Shown here in pieces: positions 16,567 through 25,681 of a stretch of DNA of 64,000 bases. The notes below the pieces were generated by a model. That model did no database searches. It worked only from the letters and a program-made list of their open reading frames with translations, and was not told the origin of the DNA. Each line of letters begins with the position of its first letter. Position 1 is the first letter of the stretch. This DNA comes from Ancylobacter novellus (GTDB taxonomy: Bacteria > Pseudomonadota > Alphaproteobacteria > Rhizobiales > Methylopilaceae): NCBI GenBank assembly GCA_003241695.1, contig QFPN01000009.1, positions 115,455-179,454 of the forward strand. The letters are read 5' to 3'. A program made the position numbers and the translations under genes.

Positions 16567-18051
16567 CTAAATAGTCAAGGCTGGCGTCTCCACTACATGT
16601 AAGAAATCGGACAATCGGACAAGCAAAGCACTTAAGCCTGTTTGCCCGCGCCTTAATGCTACTACGGGGAGGACGCCCTGATGGATCGCCAGGATTAGGC
16701 TTCCGAGTGATGATCCGTGTTCGCAAGCGAGAGATACCACCGAGTCAACGTTCGACTGTGGCTGCGGAGATATACGAGCTTCAGCTTTCAGACCTTCTAG
16801 AAGCTGCTCGACTTCTGCCCTCACATAGGGGCGTTTCTGAACCTGAGGCCCGCCCTCCCTAGGCAAGAGAAGATCTGTCTCAAGTACTTCATCGAGCTGA
16901 GTCAAGTTGACCCCAAGAAGGTCAGCTAGTTCCTGGATAGAGATAAACGGTCTAATACGATGCATTGAGCGTATGCCGTCGACATCAAGACCAACCGTCC
17001 ACGAAGCACCCTGATGAGAAGCCCGATCAACAGCGTCCCGATCATTCTGCGGCTGAGCGCTTATCGGATCGATATGAGCAGGGTCGCTTATCCGTCGCGT
17101 GATGTGTGACGCTCTATAGTGTTGACCGCTCGACAGGTTGAATATCTTCGACGAATGCTCTTGCACGATGACGGCAAGTGGACTGCAAAATCTCTCGCCC
17201 CCCTTTCGAGTGAGCCATCCCCAAAATGGTCCATAGGCTGTAGAGATGTCCGGATGCGGGTGGTCAGGCTGCTTGGACAGCCGGTAGGCTTCTTCAAGAG
17301 CATCCGCTACTTGCCCAGCGGCTACGCATTGAAACCCTTTCGCCCAGACCGCCCGACGAGACAGGCCGAGACTGCCAAAACTTGTTCCATGACGGCCTAG
17401 TGGGAGAGCGGCGATCCGCTCAATCGTCTCTAGAGCGCTTGTTATCGGCAAATCCATCAGCACTTCGGGCTCGGATTCGCTCTTCGTGAGCTCGAAGCGT
17501 CCCAGGATCCATCGGTCGAGTTCAACTTCGTTGGGGTTTGCCGCCTTCGGCACGGTTTTACGCACGTCGCCGTCGACGCAATGCGAGCATTTTGTCAGCG
17601 ATCCGTCCCCCCACCCGAGAGCATGACCGCAACTGCAAGCCACTGTCAGAACGGTCTGGTGCTTGGGGCATGTCGCGACCATCGAGAGGTCCCACCAAAA
17701 GCGATGGTAACAACCTTCGTCCAGACAGGCCGTGCAAAGACGTCTTCCGCTGATGAGGATATCCGATGGGTATCGCAACACTTCACCGCGAATCTCGACC
17801 GTTCGCCCAGGCAACTTCTTGAGGTGAAGAGACGATAGGTCGTGCGCGTCACATCCGGCCATACCAGCCAGGACGTCTAGCTGCTGACCCGTCCTCACGC
17901 GCCGCAACTCAAGCCCAGTCAGCGCCTGCATCATCGACATGCGCTGGATGCCATTTCGATGACTAAGCCTTAGCAAGACGCCGTGGGCCGGCTCGTCGGG
18001 CCTGACGTCGGGTGTCCGGAGTGGGGGGAGCCACTTATCGAGAGGGCTCAT
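16567..18051 (-). CDS. tniQ: TniQ/TnsD-family target-selection protein
   Basis: The 494-residue protein has an N-terminal TniQ domain (LPPLRTPDVRPDEPAHGVLL, residues about 8-27). Two zinc-binding clusters follow: CTACLDEGCYHRFWWDLSMV with TCPKH, and CSCGH with CSHC. TniQ and TnsD proteins recruit the transposase complex to a target. It is the last gene of the leftward tnsA-B-C-tniQ set and overlaps tnsC by four bases. GC content is lower than in the ars block beside it. The C-terminal half lacks an obvious second zinc domain, so target recognition cannot be predicted. It converges on the MFS gene with a 135-bp gap. Confidence 0.88.
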   Translation of the reverse strand: MSPLDKWLPPLRTPDVRPDEPAHGVLLRLSHRNGIQRMSMMQALTGLELRRVRTGQQLDVLAGMAGCDAHDLSSLHLKKLPGRTVEIRGEVLRYPSDILISGRRLCTACLDEGCYHRFWWDLSMVATCPKHQTVLTVACSCGHALGWGDGSLTKCSHCVDGDVRKTVPKAANPNEVELDRWILGRFELTKSESEPEVLMDLPITSALETIERIAALPLGRHGTSFGSLGLSRRAVWAKGFQCVAAGQVADALEEAYRLSKQPDHPHPDISTAYGPFWGWLTRKGGERFCSPLAVIVQEHSSKIFNLSSGQHYRASHITRRISDPAHIDPISAQPQNDRDAVDRASHQGASWTVGLDVDGIRSMHRIRPFISIQELADLLGVNLTQLDEVLETDLLLPREGGPQVQKRPYVRAEVEQLLEGLKAEARISPQPQSNVDSVVSLACEHGSSLGSLILAIHQGVLPVVALRRGQTGLSALLVRLSDFLHVVETPALTI

Positions 18052-19157
18052 CTCAAGATACCTGAGAAAGCTTCGCCTCTTCGAGAAGCTTTGCCTAAAC
18101 GAGCCGCAATCGCCGCAACTTCTGCTCTCTTTGCATCCTTCAGTCGATTTGGCAGATCCGTAAGATCTTCCGCCGAAAGCAGGAATGGGTTCAATGCGTC
18201 GGGCACGCCGCGCATCTCTCTAAGAAAATCCGTCAGACAATTTCTGTCTAGGCAGTGACGGTTGCTTCTTATTGCATGACGAGCGGCCAATCGGACGATC
18301 GTTGCGATCCGACCTTCATAACCCCCACAATGGATGGCCAGCGGGACGAAAACTTCCGGCTCGGAGAGATGGGAGACCTTTTCAAACGGAAGTTCTTTGT
18401 TCAAAGTGGCACAGAGGATTGCCAAATCCGAGGCAGGATTGGCGTCAATCGCGAGCGGTTCGATCGTCCTTTCGACTCCTCCGATCCATTTGACCTGCGG
18501 GTTCGCCGTCTTTACGTCTAAAGTGTGCGGTAAGCCAACGCATAATATCTGCACACCCGATACTTTAGCGATCAGCTTGAACACATCGGCAGCCGCGTAA
18601 ACTTCATGATTTTTTCCGCTTTCGCAGACGTGCTGGGCATCATCAAAGATCAGCAACTTGGTCCTCTGGCCCACCAATTGCGCGCAAAGCAAAGACTGCT
18701 GTTCTCCGAAGGTGATTTTCCCCTTTATTGCAACTCCAAGTGCGGCAAGTACGTCTGCAAGCAAACCCTTAAAGGTTGGCGCTTTCGGTACTTCGATTGC
18801 AAACACTGGTCTTTCGATGCCGTCGCGCGTCATCTTGTCGACCGACATAAGAGCCGCAGCGTGCCGATCAGAACGAAAGCGCTGGGAGATGAACTCACCC
18901 TGTACTTTTTCCGCAAAATCGCGCATCGCCGTTTCAACAGCAGTGGTCTTTCCTGCACGGGTCTCACCAAGCAGAAATGAAATCTCACCTTCCGGCGAGC
19001 AGCCGTGGCTTTCGATACATTCCTGAATGAAGGAGACAGAATCGAGAAGCGTGGGCGTGTCCGCGATAAAGTTTCCGATGTTCGATAGGCGCGCCGATAA
19101 AGACATCGATGACCATGCGGACGCGTCTGCTTTGATTGGGGTGCTCGAAATGGTCAT
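18048..19157 (-). CDS. tnsC: TnsC/TniB AAA+ ATPase of the transposition module
   Basis: The 369-residue AAA+ protein has Walker A GETRAGKT at 64-71 and Walker B LLIFDDAQHV near 155. This is the TniB/TnsC pattern, in which the ATPase links the target selector to the transposase. Start and stop each overlap neighbours by four bases (ATGA with tnsB upstream and tniQ downstream). An open frame continues upstream to 19250, but that part overlaps tnsB and has no homology-like content. The C-terminus is rich in basic residues. Confidence 0.9.
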   Translation of the reverse strand: MTISSTPIKADASAWSSMSLSARLSNIGNFIADTPTLLDSVSFIQECIESHGCSPEGEISFLLGETRAGKTTAVETAMRDFAEKVQGEFISQRFRSDRHAAALMSVDKMTRDGIERPVFAIEVPKAPTFKGLLADVLAALGVAIKGKITFGEQQSLLCAQLVGQRTKLLIFDDAQHVCESGKNHEVYAAADVFKLIAKVSGVQILCVGLPHTLDVKTANPQVKWIGGVERTIEPLAIDANPASDLAILCATLNKELPFEKVSHLSEPEVFVPLAIHCGGYEGRIATIVRLAARHAIRSNRHCLDRNCLTDFLREMRGVPDALNPFLLSAEDLTDLPNRLKDAKRAEVAAIAARLGKASRRGEAFSGILR

Positions 19158-21313
19158 ACGCGCCTCCTGCCAGTAAAAGTTCTCTCCTCTCGGGGTTGCT
19201 CTGTCGCCGCTGCTTCCACGAGAGGAGGGGTGGTCGCCGGTGGCCGCCAAGAGCCGACCGGCTCACCGTCCGATTTTTTGGTCGGGTACGGATCCACCGG
19301 CATCAGGACCTTCTCCCTGTAGGGCCCAGCGGGGTCCGGAGCGGGAGAAAGAACAGGACCGTCAAAATCGTGACTTCCCATCCGGCCCTCGCTTTCCGTA
19401 GGATCGGTTCGATTTCTATGGATGTGTTCCGACGGACGCGTGCCCTGTGTCACGAGCGCTACGATCTGTTTCGGCGGCACTCCGCTACGGCGGTGAGCGC
19501 CATAGATAGCATCGCGGACCTTTTGCTCGCCTCGAGCTAGTTTCAGCTCGTAGTCTTCATCAACTATCTTCTGCTCAGCGCTAGCCTTTTGTACGAAGTT
19601 GTATTGCGCCAGTGTCAATTTAGATGCTGAGTCTTCGGATACGCAGTGCCCGACAATCCAATCAAGCGTATCGGGATCAAGAATATATGCTTGAGTGAGA
19701 TCAAGCGGGTCGATTCTCACTTCGACTCGGCTATTTTTCGGAAGTCGTGCGCGAAGCGCCTGGAATTCAATAGAGTTAAACCGCAGTCGGTTGTAGGAAA
19801 CCCCGCTCTGAAGCAGTCTCCGCTGGACGACCAACCCCACTAGCGGTGAGAGCAGCTCCATTGGAGGCGGCGGCTTCGGGCCAACTTTTCGCATCCCTTC
19901 CTGCCATGCCTTGATAGGGCATTGGCCCGTCGAGGAATGCTCTTGAGCGTTATGGACGTCGACGACCCAACGCAAGACGACTGTCTTGAATTCATCAAAC
20001 CCTATAATTGCAAGTGTTTTCGGATCAACATTCTTTTTCTTCTGGGGGTTAGAAAATGTCGTTCCCGGTATTCTGTGCGTAATTTGCTGGTTCTTGCTGT
20101 GAAACCAGCTTTCAATCTTACCCTTCAAATCTCCTCTTGCTTTTGAAAGCTGAACGAGCTTCATGTTCAACGCAGCCTCTGCGGCCGCCATTGAGATGCT
20201 TAGAAACTCTGCCCCTTGATCCACGAAAAGCTGGTCTGGCGCGCCCCAGCATGGCCAATCGAATTCAAATGAGACCCCCGTCGCCTCGAAGACATCGTTG
20301 AGAAGTTCGTCCTTGGGCATGACAGCCTGACGGAGCGCCTCCATGACGGAGACCCAAGAAGGAGGCACGAAGCTAATCGTGAACCCGAGGATCATTCGGG
20401 AATATCTATCGATGAGAGCCGTGATGTACGGCCGTCCAAGCACTATGTCGTTGTGCCGAACCATCAGATCGATGACCGTGTGATCGATCTCGACCTCTGC
20501 GAGTGGATACTTGCCGTCGGGGCCTGCTCCTATCATCCGCAGCTGACGCCGAGCCTCCTTTTCATCCCATTGTCTTGCCAAGAGTTCATAATGGCCCATT
20601 TTGGCGATGCGATCTTCGACGACGCCACGGCCTAAAATGTTTTTGCTTCGGCCTGGAAGCTTAAGTCCTTCTTTGTCTACTTTTAGTCGAACAAGTTGTC
20701 TGGCGCGCTTGAGCGTCTGGCTAATACTTCCTCTGGTGCAATTGGCGTGCACCTCAAGTATTGCTTTGTCGATCTCGGCGTAGACCCAATCGTCATACCG
20801 GGATTCTTTGTTGCCGCGTTTTGAAGTGCTGGGAATGAGTGCGCGAATATCAAACGCGCATCCGACCCAGCGATTGTACCACTCGCGCGCTAGCCGAAAT
20901 GACGGCTGGGCTATCGTCTTTCCGATTTCGGTTTCTGCGACACGAGCAAGGGCTGGCCCGACGTAAGCGGACTTATCTCGATGGGCCCAAGGCAGTTCGT
21001 GGATTGCCCGACAGTAGGCGAAGCGAGCGGTCGCCTCCATTCGTGCGGCGTCACCGAACACGCTCAGATCGCGTGTGAGGTTGATCCTCACGCTGTCGGG
21101 TATCGTCTGGTAGGAGATGTCCGACGTGAGTTTTAGCTGTCGGATAAGCTCGATCTGGCGATCGAACGTGAGTTCGACCGGCTCAGCCTCAGGATCGTCA
21201 GCTGGCAGAAAGGATCGTCCGGTTCGCGTAAAACCCTGGACGGTATGCCGGCGTCCGTAGATCAACACGGTCGAGCCGGGAGCCATTCTGGGGGGAGCGA
21301 GACGAACCGTCAT
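19154..21313 (-). CDS. tnsB: TnsB/TniA DDE transposase
   Basis: The 719-residue Mu/Tn7-type transposase has the DDE triad as Asp277 (EVEIDHTVIDL), Asp365 (QLFVDQGAEF) and Glu401 (GDLKGKIESWFH). N-terminal helix-turn-helix segments bind the transposon ends, and a C-terminal tail probably contacts TnsC. It makes the 3'-end cuts and joins them to target DNA. The start ATG overlaps the tnsA stop (ATGA). Length agrees with TnsB and exceeds TniA (about 560). No inactivating change was seen. Confidence 0.92.
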   Translation of the reverse strand: MTVRLAPPRMAPGSTVLIYGRRHTVQGFTRTGRSFLPADDPEAEPVELTFDRQIELIRQLKLTSDISYQTIPDSVRINLTRDLSVFGDAARMEATARFAYCRAIHELPWAHRDKSAYVGPALARVAETEIGKTIAQPSFRLAREWYNRWVGCAFDIRALIPSTSKRGNKESRYDDWVYAEIDKAILEVHANCTRGSISQTLKRARQLVRLKVDKEGLKLPGRSKNILGRGVVEDRIAKMGHYELLARQWDEKEARRQLRMIGAGPDGKYPLAEVEIDHTVIDLMVRHNDIVLGRPYITALIDRYSRMILGFTISFVPPSWVSVMEALRQAVMPKDELLNDVFEATGVSFEFDWPCWGAPDQLFVDQGAEFLSISMAAAEAALNMKLVQLSKARGDLKGKIESWFHSKNQQITHRIPGTTFSNPQKKKNVDPKTLAIIGFDEFKTVVLRWVVDVHNAQEHSSTGQCPIKAWQEGMRKVGPKPPPPMELLSPLVGLVVQRRLLQSGVSYNRLRFNSIEFQALRARLPKNSRVEVRIDPLDLTQAYILDPDTLDWIVGHCVSEDSASKLTLAQYNFVQKASAEQKIVDEDYELKLARGEQKVRDAIYGAHRRSGVPPKQIVALVTQGTRPSEHIHRNRTDPTESEGRMGSHDFDGPVLSPAPDPAGPYREKVLMPVDPYPTKKSDGEPVGSWRPPATTPPLVEAAATEQPREERTFTGRRRV

Positions 21314-22221
21314 TGCGGTTCGCGCTCTGCCTGGGAATTCGTGAAGGTGCTCGCCGAGGAGAAAACCGTCGATCGGTCAAGCCGAATATAACCCTGACGA
21401 TCAAGCCTTATCGCGCATTCAATGGCGCGGAGAGGATTGTCGATCGCGCTGCCAAGATCGGCGACAGTCGCCTGCGCCATCAACGAAGGCAGCGCCATCA
21501 CGGCCTTCATCAGCAGGCCCTCATCGACGAAAGGCCCGAGGTGGCGATGCGTGAGATAGGCGTTGGAGAGACGCGGCTCGACTCGGATTTCCTGTTCAGT
21601 GAGCAACCTGAAGGTGAAGCCTTGGGAGCGGGCCGCTACCGCGCATGCGTCGACCCATGCGCGCCGGTAGGCGGCAAGGGATGGGTCTGAAGGGCGAAGC
21701 CATGAGAGGTTTTTCACCTCGACGAGTTCAGCGGTAAAACCGACTCGGCGGATGAGATAATCGGGCGTCCATTTCAGCTCGTGGCCTTCGACATAAATCG
21801 CGAGCGGCGCTGGCTGGGACTGGACATCGATCAGGTCGTCTTCGGTCGCGTCTGTGACGATGACGAAGTCGCACTAGAGAAGACTATCACCCGCCACAAG
21901 CTTGTAGCGGAGCCGCGTCATAGGAACGTCTCCGCAGTAGGTTTCACGACCGCGATAGCGTACCTTCTTCGTCTCAGATCCCCGGAGACGCGGGCTTTTC
22001 TTCTCCTGGATTTCCGTCCGCGATCGACGCGGCTGTCGCGCCGCGCGTTTCTCGGGCATGAGCGGTGTGCAGATGTTCGGAACGAGGTCGTCCGTTTCGT
22101 CGACTGACGATGTCTCGATCCGCCGAACATGATAGGTCGTAACGCTACCGGAGGCGTGTGCTGACAATCCGTTTGCGACAACGGAGACGTCGATCACAGG
22201 GGCGGACTTACCTTTAGGCAC
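21310..22221 (-). pseudogene. tnsA: TnsA endonuclease gene with in-frame TAG stop
   Basis: A single frame of 303 codons runs from GTG 22221 (AAAGGA upstream) to 21310 but contains TAG at 21876-21874. Past the stop the frame continues as CDFVIVTD, then LKWTPDYL and VEVKNLSW, which are the PD and EVK nuclease motifs of TnsA, and then a winged-helix C-terminal domain. The stop falls in GDSLL-stop-CDFV, where homologous TnsA proteins have ESLLERDF; a GAG to TAG change would explain it. The lost residue is at or beside the first catalytic glutamate. TnsA cuts the 5' ends during cut-and-paste transposition. The 115-codon upstream piece (21874-22221) and a 135-codon downstream piece (GTG at 21717) are each incomplete. 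Alternatives are nonsense readthrough or a sequencing error. Confidence 0.8.
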
Positions 22222-22265
22222 GCAGCTTTCCTTTCACCCGCGATTTTTTCAATCGGGGCGTTGAA

Positions 22266-22345
22266 GCTTGCGAAGCAGCGTGCGAATCTGGCGATAGCGG
22301 TGCACAGGGGCTTGTGACGCTTCGCACGTCACGACGCTTCGCACG
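22266..22345. repeat. Cluster of TTCGCACG-type repeats, candidate TnsB sites
   Basis: GACGCTTCGCACG occurs at 22316-22328 and 22333-22345, exactly 17 bp apart. In opposite orientation TTGCGAAGC (22269-22277) and CGTGCGAA (22279-22286) match the reverse complement of the same motif. Four related sites within 80 bp upstream of tnsA resemble the repeated TnsB-binding sites at Tn7-like ends, or an operator for tnsA. Confidence 0.6.
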
Positions 22346-22412
22346 CCGTTTCTGCAACTGAGACTGATTTCCTGAGGCTGGCCGGTAAGCGTGACCTCGG
22401 GACCGAAAACAG

Positions 22413-22445
22413 AAGGCGCGCAGCTACATGCTGCGCGCCTTTTTT
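22413..22445 (+). terminator. Strong hairpin terminator, rightward reading
   Basis: A 12-bp perfect stem (AAGGCGCGCAGC at 22413-22424 with its complement at 22430-22441) and a 5-nt loop end in six T residues. It reads rightward, yet no gene reads rightward before it, so it would end either readthrough from the left or an unrecognised short RNA from 22.25-22.41 kb. Confidence 0.8.
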
Positions 22446-22853
22446 ATGCTTGATACGTTAGCCATGATTTTCTCCGACGCTGCTCCGCGCTGCCCGGTCG
22501 GACCTCGCATTTTTAGGAAAACCGATTTTCTGGAAAGTATCTTCTCCCGCTGAGATTTTTTTTTGAGTCTCCGCCCCGCTGATTGCGGGCGGCTCTGTTT
22601 TATCAGAGTCTAGCGAGGTCGTTGTCTGTAGTAATGTTCGAGATTAAGCCGATATTATTCACGGTTCAGCGCAATCCGGAGGGTGTGGGGACTCGGTAGC
22701 GACTCTGCTGAATGAAAAAGCTGGATCAGTACACATCTCGTGCACTATGGTGTAGTTTGCTTCCCACTTCGTATCGATGGCCCGGTCAAGTTGGCAAAAT
22801 CCAGATCCAAGCCCCAGTTACTGCCAGGCTCCGCGAGAAAAGCCTACGCAACC

Positions 22854-23147
22854 TCAGTCGAGGATCGAGGGGTGCGGGTCCTGCAGAACGTAAAAGCGAC
22901 TTAAAGTTCTCGCCCAACCGGGTCCTTCAGCGACGATGGCCGACGTTCTGATCGGACCCGGACCGACGAGCGGGTGGCGCCGAACGCAGCCAATCAGGGC
23001 ATGGTTCGCCACGACCGCCCTGCGCCAATCGGACAGAACCGGAGCCATCGCCAGCTGGTCGATCGTAGGGCGATCCGAATTTGCGGAAATCAGCCTGAGA
23101 TCGAGCGACAATCGGTCGAGACGTTCCGCCTCCATTAGCCAGTTCAT
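22854..23147 (-). CDS. Small protein of the AAA-M41 operon, unknown function
   Basis: The 97-residue product is mostly helical, with an N-terminal half rich in leucine and charged residues (LMEAERLDRLSLDLRL) and a single cysteine. Its ATG overlaps the stop of the AAA-M41 gene by four bases, so it is translationally coupled to it. No domain was recognised. It is the last gene of a three-gene leftward operon, and it may be an adaptor or a substrate of the protease. Confidence 0.6.
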   Translation of the reverse strand: MNWLMEAERLDRLSLDLRLISANSDRPTIDQLAMAPVLSDWRRAVVANHALIGCVRRHPLVGPGPIRTSAIVAEGPGWARTLSRFYVLQDPHPSILD

Positions 23148-25030
23148 GGTGTCGCCTCGAGTTTGCCGGACATGAAGGCCGCGATATCGTCGGCATGCAT
23201 GAACCTCCGATGCAGGAGTTCGTCCGCGAGGGCCGCTAGCGCCACTTTATGGCGAGCAAGCAGGCTCAAAGCGGCGGCATAGGCGTCCTGAAGGTCTTTT
23301 TCGACCTTGGTTCGAAGGTCCTGATCTGCTCGGACCAGCCTTAAAACCTCGTCAGCAGGACCGACGAAGGCCAGCGTTTCACCAAGGCCAAAGCTTCCGT
23401 GCCGAGCCGCCGACAAGGCTGTAGCCTGGCCTAGATCGGAGTGCGGCGCGCCGCCGGCGCCTCCGTTGGCTTTGCCGCTCAGAAGCACATCAGCCGCTCG
23501 GCCCGCCAGGAGCGCTACAAGCACATCATCGATCGTAAATTTGTCCAGCACCCGAGGCGGCGGCATGAGATGCGTGACGCCGCGCTCGACATCGACACTG
23601 AGGAGACGGTCCCCCAGCAAGAGATTGGCGAGTGCGTGACCGGCTTCGTGACGGGCCGCCGTGACGAGCACGTCACCTGAAAGGGCATCGCTCGGCTTCA
23701 TCGCTTGAAGCAGGTCATCGACCGTCAGACGGCGATCCAGATCACGGGCTGCCTGCTTCGCTTCGCGGACGACGCGCTGGAGGTCGGCGCCGCTCATTCC
23801 GGCCGCTCTGGCCGCGCAGGGTCGAAGTGCGTCCGTAGATAAGGCGCTCTTTACATAAAACTCGAGTATTAATAGTCTGTCAGCCTCATTTGGCAGTCCA
23901 ATGCTTACGATTGTCTCCAGACGTCCTGAACGTTTGAGAGCCTTGTCGACGCGATTAAGGTTATTGCAGGCTCCGACAACGATTAGTCCAGGAGATTTAA
24001 CGGCTCCATCAATTGCTGTGAGCACTGCATTTACGAAATTGAGCCACCATGAAGCACTGTCTCCATTTTCAAAATCTCGATCGACGATGGAGTCGACTTC
24101 ATCGATAAAGAGAAACCCGGGCTGGTACGATGTCGCCTTATCAATTGCGCTTCTTGCGGCCTTTATAACAGTGCCGAGATGCGTGTCTCCCGACCCCATC
24201 CAATCGGAAACCGAAGTAATTACCGAAGGAATTTTCAAGCTTTTCGCGAATGATCGTGCGAATATTGATTTTCCGACGCCCGGAGGCCCGACGAGCAATG
24301 CGCCTCGGGGAAGATCCGCCAGAGTGACGTCGGGATCACCTGAACGTAAGCGCTCAAGGGTTCGCAGCGCCGCAAGTGCCCAAACTTTAGCGGCTCCGTA
24401 ACCCGCCAGCTGCTCAAGGTGAGGGACCGCTTCATCGTCCTGATTTTGGCCAGCCGACAGCGACTGGAGCCTGACGAGCGTCCGCTCGATCGGAGCGCGA
24501 GGTCGGATCGCAATACAGAGCGCATCGAGATCGAGGGTGTTGAGGATCGGTACGCTTTCCGGAGCGACCACAGCGCCGGTCGCCTCCGAAAGGGCCTCCG
24601 CGATAGCGCGACGATCGGGACGAGTGATCTCCAACCGCAGGTCAGGATTATCCTGGAGCGCAGGCAGAGGAGCGCTGCCAGGACTGAACACTCCAATCGC
24701 AGACGTGCCCGACAGAAGCTTGACGATCAGCGTGTCGTGGTCAGGATCGTCTTTCGGCGAGCCCGTTTTTCGCGGCGGCGATCTTTTGAAAATGAAGGGC
24801 TTCGTTGATCCTCGTCGGTTCTCGAACAGCCCGGCGATCGGCCCCATCACTGCGTTCGCCCAGACTTCCGTCGGCGTGTTGAACAGGATTATGATCTGAT
24901 CGTCGAGGCATGAAGCGACCACCGCGGGGGTCAGCGCTTTTTTCACGGCGTTCTGGACCAGGATCTGCCGAAATGAGCCCGCAGTTTCCCGTTCGCCAAC
25001 ATCGCTGTCGGCGTCGTCAAAGATCGTCAT
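23144..25030 (-). CDS. Soluble AAA+ ATPase fused to M41 (FtsH-like) zinc peptidase
   Basis: The 628-residue protein has a unique N-terminal region (1-240), then an AAA+ module with Walker A GPPGVGKS at 248-255 and Walker B FLFIDE at 307-312. The M41 peptidase follows with HEAGH at 461-465 and the third ligand Asp532 in HSDLGQAT. All FtsH-like catalytic elements are present, but the two N-terminal membrane helices of FtsH are absent, so it should be cytoplasmic. A pore-loop-like segment (DWMGSGDTHLG) follows the Walker A strand. It is flanked by a possible TnsA-C-like protein and a small protein. It is not housekeeping FtsH (different N-terminus, mobile context). The substrate is unknown. Confidence 0.82.
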   Translation of the reverse strand: MTIFDDADSDVGERETAGSFRQILVQNAVKKALTPAVVASCLDDQIIILFNTPTEVWANAVMGPIAGLFENRRGSTKPFIFKRSPPRKTGSPKDDPDHDTLIVKLLSGTSAIGVFSPGSAPLPALQDNPDLRLEITRPDRRAIAEALSEATGAVVAPESVPILNTLDLDALCIAIRPRAPIERTLVRLQSLSAGQNQDDEAVPHLEQLAGYGAAKVWALAALRTLERLRSGDPDVTLADLPRGALLVGPPGVGKSIFARSFAKSLKIPSVITSVSDWMGSGDTHLGTVIKAARSAIDKATSYQPGFLFIDEVDSIVDRDFENGDSASWWLNFVNAVLTAIDGAVKSPGLIVVGACNNLNRVDKALKRSGRLETIVSIGLPNEADRLLILEFYVKSALSTDALRPCAARAAGMSGADLQRVVREAKQAARDLDRRLTVDDLLQAMKPSDALSGDVLVTAARHEAGHALANLLLGDRLLSVDVERGVTHLMPPPRVLDKFTIDDVLVALLAGRAADVLLSGKANGGAGGAPHSDLGQATALSAARHGSFGLGETLAFVGPADEVLRLVRADQDLRTKVEKDLQDAYAAALSLLARHKVALAALADELLHRRFMHADDIAAFMSGKLEATP

Positions 25031-25081
25031 CTAGAGAAAATTCCTTTCGCGGGTCTCGACTGCTGTCGGCCAATGGCGAGG

Positions 25082-25681
25082 TCAGGAGACGGAGACAGAA
25101 ACGCAGATATCCGGGCTCATGGGGGTTCTCAGGTCCATCCGTAGAAGGCCTTCCCCGACCATTTTGAGGACAGCCCCAACGGGGTCGTCGTGGCTTGCGA
25201 TTTCAAGCGCGCAGTCTTCGAGCGAAACGCCCGGCGTTTCCCGGACGCGAGCGATAATGGCCATTCGATCTGTCGCCGTGATCCGAAGGCTTCTGCTTGT
25301 TCCGATCAGAGCACAGTTGTCGAGAAAGGCCGGCCGCCTGACCCAGCCGGCCGGCGTCAGGAGGACATGCCTCCGCGCTCGGCGGGCGTCGTGTTTCGTC
25401 GAAAGCAAGGCAGGACGCTTCTGCTCCCATGCGCGCGTAGTGGCCGCGATCAGGGTGAAGCTTCTTGTGTTCGAGCGAAGCTTCACCACGAAAGCTTCGG
25501 ACGGCTGCAGCCCATGAAAGTTTGCAAGCTCCTGGACGTATTCATCGGCGCCGTCGACTTCGACTGGCAGGGCCGAAACGGCAGTGAACACCTGACGAAC
25601 CAATCGCAGTAGGTCGCTGGCGTCGCGCTGCTCGCACGCGAACATGTCGCAGTCGGTCAGCTTTGGAGATACGCCTTCCAT
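25082..25681 (-). CDS. Hypothetical protein with possible TnsA-C-like winged helix
   Basis: This 199-residue protein leads the AAA-M41 operon (51-nt gap). Its C-terminal half (about residues 115-195) reads like the winged-helix tail of the tnsA product in this window: a basic stretch (RRARRHVLLTPAG), LDNCALIG against LSNAYLTH, then helices ending in VGAVLKMVGEGLLRMDL against LRAIECAIRLDRQGYIRLD. No PD...EVK nuclease motif was found. The similarity is by eye and weak. It may therefore be a DNA-binding accessory of a transposon, or simply a winged-helix protein. Confidence 0.55.
   Translation of the reverse strand: MEGVSPKLTDCDMFACEQRDASDLLRLVRQVFTAVSALPVEVDGADEYVQELANFHGLQPSEAFVVKLRSNTRSFTLIAATTRAWEQKRPALLSTKHDARRARRHVLLTPAGWVRRPAFLDNCALIGTSRSLRITATDRMAIIARVRETPGVSLEDCALEIASHDDPVGAVLKMVGEGLLRMDLRTPMSPDICVSVSVS

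Larger units (their letters stand above)
22222..22853. other. 632-bp non-coding region upstream of tnsA
   Basis: No gene was seen. It contains the GACGCTTCGCACG repeat cluster (22266-22345), a strong hairpin terminator (22413-22445), a T-run at about 22556-22564 and two small hairpins (CCGCCCCGC / GCGGGCGG at 22571-22592; CTCTG / CAGAG at 22593-22608). In Tn7-like elements the transposon end lies upstream of tnsA, so the end is expected here, but a terminal TGT...ACA pair could not be fixed. Confidence 0.55.

Noticed and set aside
22712..22951. Plus-strand frame of 79 codons between tnsA and the AAA-M41 operon
   Set aside because: No ribosome site, no domain, and it overlaps the end of the coupled leftward gene.
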